DNA of 64,000 nt from Hippophae tibetana (taxonomy: Eukaryota > Streptophyta > Magnoliopsida > Rosales > Elaeagnaceae). The DNA is taken from positions 19,055,501 to 19,119,500 of the forward strand of contig CM072803.1 in the NCBI GenBank assembly GCA_037013495.1. The letters are read 5' to 3'. A program made the position numbers and the translations under genes. Under the pieces are notes generated by a model. The model did not search any database. It saw only the letters and a list, made by a program, of their open reading frames with translations, and was not told the origin of the DNA. Positions 52,126 through 62,023 of the stretch are shown here, piece after piece (position 1 is the stretch's first letter; each line of letters begins with the position of its first letter).

Positions 52126-54196
52126 CATACCACAATTACATTAAATTGTTATTTTAATTTAAACAATAAAATATAAATATTAAATATCTATAATGATTTA
52201 ATAAGTCTCAAAGCATATTTTTATTTTTATAATTCTTTTAGTTGTGATTATAAATAATAAATTTTGTTGAAGATGTACTAATTTAAAATTAAAATATTGT
52301 ATTTTTTATATAATAATAATTTATATATAAATTTTAAGCTCGATAAAATATTATCTTATTAAAAAAATTAGATATAGACAGATCGATTTATATTAATTAT
52401 ATCATTAAATTAATTTTAAAATAACATTCCTTAAATCTAATTAAGATAGTATTAGATTGAACCCATTTTGAATCACATGTAATGTAATTCTTAATAGAAT
52501 GATAAATGTGTATTTAAATCTCAAATATTGATTTTTTTAGAAAATAATAAATTTAATATTTTGAAATTTATAGTAATAAAAATAACATATTTTATTATTA
52601 ATATATATCTTTCTAAATTTAAACATATTTGGTGTTATTTTTTATTGTTATGAATTTTTTTTAGTAGTTTTCCTAATTGTTTTTTAATAGTAATAAAAAA
52701 AGAAAAACAATTAATGCTGTGTGAGTTGTGACAGACACAAATATCAATGTTGAAAAAAAGTTATAGTTCATCCATTCCATTAATCAGATGCAACAGTGTG
52801 GATTTTCCTTTTTCTTTTCCAAAAAGCCTTTGATCTATCGAATCAAATATTAAACTAAATTTACAAATTAGGCTTGGTATAGGCAAAGTTCTGACATGAT
52901 TTGATAATATAAAAAAAATATTGGAATATAATTCGGTATAATGTAACACGATAAATTTTAATATATTTATTAAATAAATTAAACAATTAAAAACTCAAAA
53001 TTAATTATAAATTAATATTATTTTATTTATTAAATTCTACACGAATACAAATTAACAAATTATTAAATTATATGTTATTAAAATAATATATTTTATTAAA
53101 TTATTTTTAAGTTTACAGTACGATAATTCCACCCATAACAATTGAATCTAAAATAAATATCATGATAAAAATATTTTTATTAATAAATTGATCCAATTTA
53201 ATTAATTTATCAAATAGATTAATACTATTAATATGATTTATTATCCTTAGTATAAGTTTGTAAATTTTTAAAATTAACTTAGTTTAGTAATAATGAATTT
53301 TTATTTGTGAAAAAAAAAATTAAACAACTTATTTTTGTTATTATTTTTTTTTATTTTTAATATTTTACATACTAGTTAATATATTTTAATTTTTTTATTT
53401 CTCATTTTATTATCAGATAAACATATTTTAATAAAATTTTCTTGATATGTAATTGCTTTAAATTTTTTCTGTTATATGTTTTAAATTCCAGCTATTTTAA
53501 CACTCTTCAGAAAATATATAGTACTAGAATTTCCTCTTTTTACTACTACAACTCAAAGTAACAGTATATGCATACCCATTTGAATATTATTCACGTATTA
53601 ATTGTTAATAAATTTAAAGTAAAATATATAAATAATAAATTAATTGTAAGGTTATTTATTAATTAAATTATAATATATAAATTAATATAATATATATTAA
53701 ATTTTGATAAATAGCATTTTTTACCGCTTTTGAGCTCAATTTCTTAGAACTAGATGTACTATGATTGCCAGCTGTGAGTTGAAACCTTGCCTGTATGTAT
53801 GTGTGCCCATCCGTTTACCACAATTGCATTAAAAAAATTTACAAATTATTAAAATTAATGAAATTAAAATTTATAATAAAAAAATATTTTAATAATATTC
53901 AATTAATTTTAATTAAATCAATATATTATAATTTAATTAGAATGATCTTTATAATACAACGATAAGAGGAATTTTTTTAGTAATAAAATATATAACACAG
54001 ATATAAGATATTATTTTTATGATTATAATTAAGTTTTAATAATGTTATTTTTATTATTTTTAAATTATTTTTTTAATCAATGAACATTTTTTCTCTTCCT
54101 ATTTTCTGAATAATTTTCTTTTATTCATTTATTTTTTACAATAATCACTTATGCTTCATCATGTTAGTGCTAAAATATTTTATCCCTTCTCATATA
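52126..54196. other. AT-rich intergenic DNA, no gene seen
   Basis: Low-complexity sequence with stops in every frame. No exon, RNA gene or bounded repeat was recognised. Confidence 0.5.
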
Positions 54197-55723
54197 TGAA
54201 AGTTCTAAAATATAGATATAATAATTTTAGAGGAATAAATAGGTTATTTTTAAATTTTATAATTTATAGTTTAGTAACCTAAATAAAATAGTTAGATATT
54301 TAATTACATGTAAAAGTAAAATATATAAATAAATAAAAATACGAAATTTTTAGTTAGAAACAACGTAAACCACAAATATAACCTAATAAGTTTAGAGGTA
54401 GTAAATATATTATTTTTAAATTTTATCAATCTATAGTTTAGTAACTTAAATAAAGTGGTTGGATATTTAATCGCATGTAAATGTAAAGTGTAAAAATAAA
54501 AAAATAACATGATATATTTAGATGAAAACAATTTAGGTCACAACTATGACATAAGAAGAAAACCAACGGTTCACCTAGTTTTTCACTATGAAAACTAGAA
54601 CTTGTAAGTCATTACTCTATGTTCACAGTTTACAAGATTAACTTGAGCAGTATCTAGATCAACGTTCTAATTAGCTCTCTATCAAATAGACACGTTCATA
54701 GATCAAACTGCAATCATGGTCAGTAGAAAAATAAAAGTAATAGTGTGTATTCTAGAATTGATTAATAACGAATAATCCTAATTAGATGATTTAAAGTATA
54801 TATTAATTAAATCAATTCAACTAGTAAATCATAGAGCAAGAGGATTAAACACAAGTTCAATGAAAATAGTTTCTTTAAAATTTAATAATTAAATCTAAAT
54901 AATCAGATCGTTCTTACAATTATTTGATTTAAATATGCCTAATCAAGAAAAAGTTATATAAACATGAAAAATATGAAACAATTAGACTCATATTTATATT
55001 AGTATAATCATATATAAATATATGAAGAGATGAAGTTTATCCTAATTAAAAAGGAGTAAAAGAGAAAAGAAACCTCACTCTTAAATCTCATGATTCTAAA
55101 AATATGCTCTATAGTTGTGTATGTAACGGTGATAGTAGAGTGACGTATATATAGAAATCTAAAGGGTCAAAATGTCACACATATGATATGATACATTTTT
55201 ATAGGTAGTTGGTTATTGATAGGAATTAAAAAAACAAATCAGACAAGATGAAATATGTCAATTCTCAATAGTATGATTGATCATTCAATGAGATAAATCG
55301 ATCCCTTCTAAAAATAAGTTATGCTTACTTAACACAGCGGATGGATCTCTCTATATATGAAGGTGTGCTCAATGTTTTATGTAGAGAGGAGATAATCGAA
55401 GTGTGATTGATTACAGATCGATAGATAGATCCATAGTGAGATCGATTCGTCTACTAGGGGAATCGATCCCTCTATCTTAAAAGGCTAATATCTTTATCAT
55501 GCAATATCATAATTGATTCAATCAAGAGCCTATATGAAATGAACCTAAATATGTATACAATTTTATGTGTGATCATGAAAGATATATTTGAATTATGACT
55601 ATTCAAAATTTGAGTGTTTTTTCAGATTTTCTTGATTGACTTAATATTCTTGAGAAACTTGATAGCGATCTTAAAGATAAGATTGCATGTAAATATTTTT
55701 TCTACGAAAATATCCAACACTCA
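54197..55723 (-). mobile_element. 3' LTR of a minus-strand SIRE-type copia element
   Basis: Begins TGAAAGTTCTAAAA on the + strand and is alignable along its length with 58962-60364. Shared words include TTTTTAAATTTTAT, CTTTAAAATTTAATA, CAATGAGATAAATCGAT, GATTGATTACAGATCGAT and CTAATATCTTTATCATG. On the minus strand it starts TGAGTGTTGGATATTTTC (or TGTTGG). It is about 120 bp longer than its partner because of an internal tandem duplication near its left end. Confidence 0.75.
54223..54550. repeat. Diverged ~170-bp tandem duplication inside the 3' LTR
   Basis: TTTTAGAGG.A.TAAAT.......TTATTTTTAAATTTTAT, then TATAGTTTAGTAAC, GATATTTAAT.......ATGTAAA and a TTTAG.T..AAACAA..TA end, occurs twice in a row (from about 54223 and from about 54391). 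The partner LTR on the right has one copy, so the duplication occurred after insertion. Confidence 0.75.
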
Positions 55724-57100
55724 TAGTTCTTACAAATTCTTCCTTTGGAAACTTGACAAGCTTGTATATAGTTAAAACCACATAGACAAAGCATATGACA
55801 TCTTGGCTTGAAAGCCTCATTATACATTAGTTTAATTTATATAAAATTAAGGAAAGTTTAGAGAGCAATCATGTAATACATGCATTTATATCAATTAAAC
55901 TTGACATAAAAAAATGATATAAAACATTCTTACCCTAAATATGTTTGACCTTTATATGCGTAACAACATAAAATATGATAATGAAACAATGAATCACTCT
56001 CGCTCTTTTTGACATACGAAAAGAAAAAAAGCATTGGAGAAATTACAAACTTAAGAATACGTGGAATGAAATGTATGCAATGATGCCATGGAGCTAAACT
56101 TCCCCTAAAGGTAAAAAGATAGTGTAAAAATAGATCAATGCAACAGTACAATATGGTTTATACTTTTCCTAAGTCCTATGACTCCCTTATTGTAAAACCA
56201 ATTAAAAAAATAAAAATATGATTTTTATTTTGTTTTATAAATAGCCACCTATTATAATAAACTCGTTTAATCACAAATAAGCACATTATCAATTAAGAAA
56301 TCATTTTTTACTCAAATTTTGATTCTCTATTATATAAATAAGCAAGTAGAGTAGAATAGACATATAAGCATACATAGCATATATAATGACATATTGACAT
56401 TTACTTAAAAATAGTATATATGTTTGAACTCCACAAATATGTCAATTAAATCATTTATGATCAATCAAGAGAAATTCAAGGGAAAAGTATCACCTATCAT
56501 AAGGGAAAATTATCACCTATCATGTAAAATTACCATCGAGTTTTCAATCTCACAAAATAAATTTATCTTATAAATGAGACACATGATTATTTAGTTATTT
56601 TTAATCTCTATTGGCTTTTTATTTTTATTCATGCCAAGTACATTTTTTGCACAATATTTTTATTTTTTTACATGCACGAATCACGAACCATAAACCTAGT
56701 TTGATAAGTTTCACACTAGTTGTAAAGTAGTCCTCTAAAAATTATAAAATCATTTATACAATAAACATCAAAATGAGTTATATCACTAAAAATAAGGTTA
56801 TATGTGTATAAGTATTGAATAAGTTCAATATCTTGTTGGCCAAAAAAGAATTCAACTTCTCATTTTTTTGTAAGTTTAACTAATAAATAAAATAAAGATA
56901 ATAGAAATTACTCACTTAGGTTCATTTAAACATTCTAACAAAAGTACCTAGGTGAAACATTAAACGATAATTAGGTGATAGGAAAAAAAATCTTTTTTAA
57001 CACAAATTTTCTTGAATTTTGGTTTCTTCATATCTTTGGGTTAGGATTCAATTGTCTTATGTTTCATAGGAATGTTATTGGACTTAACTATACTTTTCAC
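55724..57100 (-). other. Non-coding 3' part of the SIRE-type element interior
   Basis: Between the 3' LTR and the gag remnant, where protease, integrase, reverse transcriptase and RNase H should be, no such motif is present. A minus-strand open frame at 55930-56151 is not recognisable. A purine-rich AAAGGAAGAA run on the minus strand (near 55730-55740) may be the polypurine tract. Confidence 0.5.
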
Positions 57101-58945
57101 ATTCATCCCTAATAAAAATGCAACATGCAGAGTAGGATGTTAATAATGAGTCTTAGAATCAAAAGTATTGAATTTTACTTACCTCTTTAAACCGAAGACT
57201 TCCAACTTCCTTATAGAATTTTTGAATATGTTATCATAATTTCCACTCATCCTATAATGTGATGCCACTTGCATAAATAGATGACAATTATGAGTCCTAC
57301 TATGTGAAACATAGAAAAAATTATTAAAATCCAGAGCAATAATCAAAAATCTACATTTTGGTCTTATATGACATTTCTTACCATAATGATGACATACATG
57401 CACAAACTTAACAGTTTTTTCTACCATGAATCCAATGGTTATTTGTGCATAAGTAGCAGTAGGAGTAGAATTTAGGAGCCTTACAAATGTGCTTTTGATG
57501 ATGAAGTTGTTGAGTTCTCATCCTTATAACCAAGGCCACGTATATCACCATATGGTTTTCTATAACTTAGAACTTTATTTAGTTTTTTAGCTCATAATGT
57601 CAAGATTTTTATTGTCTCCTTAGTAGCAACAAGTTCTTCGTTAAGTTTACAATTTTCTTGTTTTGTTCCTATAAGACTTAGATTAAGAATATCAATATGT
57701 TCAGATAACTTTAAATTTTCTTTTTCTAAGGAAAAAATGTTTGTTTTTTAAACACTAATTATTTAATTTAACTTTGTTACTTCGTTTAAAAGTTTGTATT
57801 TTTGTTCTTTATCTAAAAGAAAAGAAGAGTTAACTCCCTTATCTTCTTCATTCGAGCTAGTATTGATATAGTTTGAATGTATACTGACTTTTGTAGTGAA
57901 GACATAGTAGTTGATTCCACTATTTTCAGGATTATTTTCCTTTTTTTGGTTCACTCTTAGTATTACTAAGAATGTTATTGAGTGATCTTCTAACTTTCTT
58001 TTATTATTTGAATACTCTATAGATATATGACCCAAACTACTATAGGTAAAACATTGAGGACCATCGGGTTTAGATTTCTTACCATATGAGCCTCTAGGAT
58101 TATGTTCCTTTGATATTCTATCATTGAACCGATTCTACAATCCCTTGTTTTGTTAATTCTTTGTATTAAGGTACTTTTTAAATTTATAAGTAATAACAAT
58201 AAATTCTTCATCTTAATCACCATCACTATCAAAAATTACCTTTTTGGAGATTTTCAATGTCACGTTCTCATTCTTCTTAGGTGGCTTAAGAATAAGCTCA
58301 TATGTTTGGATATACCCAACTAATTCATCGATATTCAAGTGTCCACATTTTTACTCTCCCCTATATCAATGAATTTCATCTTATAATCTTCTATCAAAAA
58401 ATTCAAAAGTTACGTATACTTATAAGTCAAGGAATTTTCTCATCAAATGTACAAAAACAAGCATAAAATTGATTTAATGTTTTATTGTTGCTTATTTTAG
58501 GAGAGTCAAGCTGAGATGTCAACAATCTTAGTTTAGTTTGTTTCACTTGGAAAGTCCCCATATAAGTAAGAACAAGTACATTTCATACATCTTTTGCAGT
58601 CTTACAGTTAGAGATGTGACAATACTTATCCATCAACACTGTAGTAAAAAAAGAACTTAACACTTTTTGATATGATCCACAAATGGTTGTTTTTTAGTGG
58701 TCTATACTTTTCTAATCTTAATAGTTGTTACAACATCTTTGGTTATCGAAGGTGATTCCAAACCTTCAAGAATAGAATCCTAAACTTTTTCATCTTGTTT
58801 GAGATAGGTTTGCATATGAGCTTTCCAGTAAGGGTAATTATACTTATCAAATAGTGGGAGTCCAATAGATGATCTATCTTATTTCAATAAATCCATTAGT
58901 GAGCATGTGTTCTTATGAATCAAAATTACTAAGTGTGTTTAGTGT
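57100..58945 (-). pseudogene. gag remnant of a SIRE-type copia retrotransposon
   Basis: Read from about 58870 downward on the minus strand: LFDKYNYPYWKAHMQTYLKQ (the UBN2/gag N-terminal signature), DEKV followed by TAG where Trp is expected, then DSILEGLESPSI. Later comes a degraded zinc knuckle, CFTYSSLGHISIEYSN (58060-58010), with two Cys positions replaced by Tyr. A long hydrophilic spacer leads to a coiled-coil segment, KLNEELVATKETIKIL, then RKPYGDIRGLGYKDE and STTSSSKAHL (57640-57490), a block typical of SIRE-like gag. A second knuckle, CHHYGKKCHIRPKC (about 57400-57350), also lacks one Cys. Many stops and frame changes show the copy is dead. Nothing of pol follows. Confidence 0.85.
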
Positions 58946-58947
58946 AG

Positions 58948-58961
58948 GCTCTGATATCAAT
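58948..58961 (-). other. Primer-binding site of the SIRE-type element
   Basis: The minus strand reads ATTGATATCAGAGCC directly after the end of the 5' LTR. It differs at one base from the initiator-Met tRNA complement TTGGTATCAGAGC used by most plant copia elements. Confidence 0.85.
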
Positions 58962-60364
58962 TGAAAGTTTTAAAATACGGACTTAATAAGCCTAGAAAGG
59001 ATGAGTAAGTTATTTTTAAATTTTATCAATATATAGTTTAGTAATCTAAAAAAACAGCCAGACATTCCATCTAATGTAAAAGTAAAGTATGGAAATAAAA
59101 AAAACACCTAATAGTTTTAGGTGAAAAAGCCCTAGACTACAACCATGACTAAAGAGAAAAATTATCGGTCCACCAGACCACCTAACTTTTCAATATGAAA
59201 ACCAAACATTCAAGTACAAACTCAATTTTATGCTATCATCCCTAAGATATTATCCCAATGTACTTAACTTACAAGCCTTTGCTTCAAGTTTTCAAGATTA
59301 GCGTGAGCGATATCTAGAGCAACATTCTGACTAGTTCTTTACCAATTAGATACATTCACGAATCAACCTATAATTAGGATTAGAATAAAAATACAAATGT
59401 ATGTATGTGTTATAGAATAGATTTAATAATGAATAATCTTAACTAGATGATTCAACACATTTATCAATTAAATCAAATTAACTAGCAAATCCTAGAGCAA
59501 GAGGATTAAGAATAAGTTCAATAAAAATAACTTCTTTAAAATTTAATAGTTAAATCCAAATAATCATGATCACTCATATAATTATTTGATTTAAATATGT
59601 AATATTCTAATCAAGAAGAAGCTATATGAACATAAAAACTATGAAATAATTAGGCGCATATTTATACTAATATAATCATTCATAAATATATGAAGAGATT
59701 AAGTTCAGCCTAAAAATGTACTCTATAGTTATGTATGTGATTATAAGAGAAGAATGACATATAAATTGAAAACCTAAAGAGCCAAAACATCACACATCTA
59801 ATATGGAACAATTCTATAGATAGTTGACTGTTGTCTTGGATTAAAAAACATATCAAATTGAGCGAAATATGTTAATTCCCAATGGAAGGAATGACCCCTC
59901 AATGAGATAAATCGATTCCTCCCAAAAATAAGTTACACCTACATAACACAGGGGATCAATTCGTCTATAAGGGGGATCGATCCTTCTATATATGACCATG
60001 TGCTTAGTTTTTATGTAGAGAAGGGAGAATCAAAATGTGATTGATTACAGATCGATCCATGATGCGATCGATTTATCTACTAGGAGGATCGATCCATCTA
60101 TTGATCTCTCTATTTTAAAAGACTAATATCTTTATCATGTAATATCAAAATTGATCAAATCAAAAGCCTATATAAAATAAACTTAAATATGTATGCAATT
60201 TCATGTATGATATTTATAAAAGATATATCTGAAATACGATTATTTGAAATTTAAATATTTTTTAAGTTTTTCTCGAGGGATTTGACATTCTTGATAAACT
60301 TGATAGTAAATTTAAAGATAAGATTATATATAAATATTTTATTCATAAAAATAATAAATATTCA
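58962..60364 (-). mobile_element. 5' LTR of the minus-strand SIRE-type copia element
   Basis: Begins TGAAAGTTTTAAAA on the + strand next to the primer-binding site and ends near ATTCA at about 60364. It pairs with 54197-55723. It carries a cluster of ATCGAT-containing words (about 59915-60110) found in both LTRs. Substitutions and indels throughout indicate an old insertion. A clean 5-bp target duplication could not be identified. Confidence 0.75.
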
Positions 60365-61800
60365 TAGATAATTATGTTTAAGTTATTAAAAAAGTTATCA
60401 ACGGTGTTTTTAATTGATCTAAGAATTCACACTCAATTGCTTGATCATTAGAGAAATATGCACTTCAAATCACTTTTTAGCTAATTTATATGATTATAAT
60501 TATTTTTTAGTTCAAATTATAAACAATTATTTTTAGTTATGGAACGTAAGGATTGTAATTTAAACCTTCTACTTTGACAAAGTTCCTCGGGCAACATTCA
60601 ATAAGATTTTTGAGCACTATGTTTGTAGATGCCATGAATGTTAGTTGTTACGACCAAAATAATTACTTAAAGATACACGATAATTTAGGGTGGTCTAAAT
60701 GTGTGATTTCAAGTGTTCTCAAAGTTTTATCTATCATACCATACAAATTAGAATTGCTCCATTAAAAAAAACAAAAAATAGTACTAGGCTAATTAGGAAA
60801 AAAAGAGAAGGGCTTAATTCCAAAAATGAAAAGCTTGACAGTGTGGCCATTTTTTTTAGACATTTTAATCATGTTATTTTAAATTAATATTATATTTTTA
60901 ACTACTTGAATACTTTAGTTATTTTTGCTAATATTTTAAAGAACAAATTTTAGATGGAATTGATATTAAACCTTACAAATAGTAACGGTGATATTTGATT
61001 TTGTTAAAAAAATATATTAATTGTTGAAAGTAAAAGTTTCAAAAACCAAACTAATTATTGAAGTGTTGAAATTATTACAATTTACAATTATTATCTATTG
61101 AAAGTGAAGTGATGGTAGAAATTATATATTATTTAAAGAGTAAATAATGTGATATTTTTTATTAATTTATTAAATTTCTTTAGTGTAAAAGAAATAACTT
61201 CGTTCATTTAATAAAATAAATAACAATAATAATATATAAACAGAGAGTAATCAGTTATAAAGAAATCAATACTATAAAAATAACTAGTCATTCAAACAAT
61301 TGGTATTTATTTGGACATTTAGATAGACTCAAAAGTCAAACCTTATAATCTAGTCAAATCAATTACAGTCCAAGATGAAAGATAAAGTAACTCACACATT
61401 TCATCCATGGGACAAACCAAACCTAATGTTAATTCGAATCTTAAACAGACCAAGTCTAATGTCAGTTCAAGCTTTATACAGACCAAACCCAAGAACAATA
61501 CGAGTTCGTTGATAACATGAGTAATATTCCACTTAGATCTTGAACACATTATATTTTAAGTTAATAATAACCTAATATACTATAAATAAATTAACCATTC
61601 ATAAAGATCTATACATTAAACCACTTACACTCATCTCTTTCTAGCCTCTCTCTACAATTTATTGAGTCTAAACAATATCCTAAGATTTATGCTTTATATT
61701 CCATCTATCAATGTAACATTAAGTGTTTTTTTTTCTTGATGACCCTTTTATAATTTCTCGATTGAAGGACAACGAAATACTATCATAAATCCACAATATT
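60365..61800. other. Intergenic DNA between the SIRE-type element and FEN1
   Basis: No gene recognised. The segment 61320-61700 looks LTR-like: on the + strand it has CTATAAATAAATTAACC (about 61580) followed by leader-like sequence. It also carries the 33-bp minisatellite listed separately. No partner repeat was found. Confidence 0.4.
61416..61495. repeat. 33-bp tandem repeat, about 2.4 copies
   Basis: ACCAAACCTAATGTTAATTC at 61416, ACCAAGTCTAATGTCAGTTC at 61449 and a partial ACCAAACCCAAGAAC at 61482. On the minus strand the unit is open for 11 codons and gives repeated ELTL-x-LVC peptides in a short frame, but no start or product can be supported. Confidence 0.75.
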
Positions 61801-61816
61801 TAATAAAAAAATCATA

Positions 61817-61854
61817 AGCCCACTATATGCCTAAGTCCAACTTGCATAGGCCCA
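61817..61854 (+). promoter_or_regulatory. Two site II (TCP-binding) elements upstream of FEN1
   Basis: AGCCCA at 61817-61822 and GGCCCA at 61849-61854 are both reverse complements of TGGGCY, the plant site II motif recognised by TCP factors. Paired site II elements are known from promoters of plant proliferation genes such as PCNA. They lie 170-207 bases before the FEN1 ATG. Confidence 0.5.
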
Positions 61855-61934
61855 TGTGTAACTGAACAATCCACCTAAGTCATTTGAGACTGGGAAGGTC
61901 AAGAAAGGACAAGGTACGTCATCGGGAGAGTACA

Positions 61935-61943
61935 GGCGGGAAA
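61935..61943 (+). promoter_or_regulatory. E2F site upstream of FEN1
   Basis: GGCGGGAAA, the exact reverse complement of the canonical E2F site TTTCCCGCC, sits 81 bases before the start codon. E2F control of S-phase replication genes is established in plants, and FEN1 is such a gene, so the site is likely functional. Confidence 0.7.
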
Positions 61944-62023
61944 CAATTTCGTCTCTAACCTCCACAAAAGCTTCAGTTTTTCACTTTACTTCAGGCATAA
62001 TTTTGCTCTATATTTGATAAAGA

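Noticed and set aside
57100..58945. An undescribed zinc-finger host gene on the minus strand
   Set aside because: The zinc knuckles, WKAHM motif, adjacent Met-tRNA primer site and flanking LTRs identify it as copia gag.
54192..60369. A 5-bp target-site duplication around the SIRE-type element
   Set aside because: ATATA on the left and TAGAT on the right do not match, and the LTR border on the right is eroded. No duplication is claimed.
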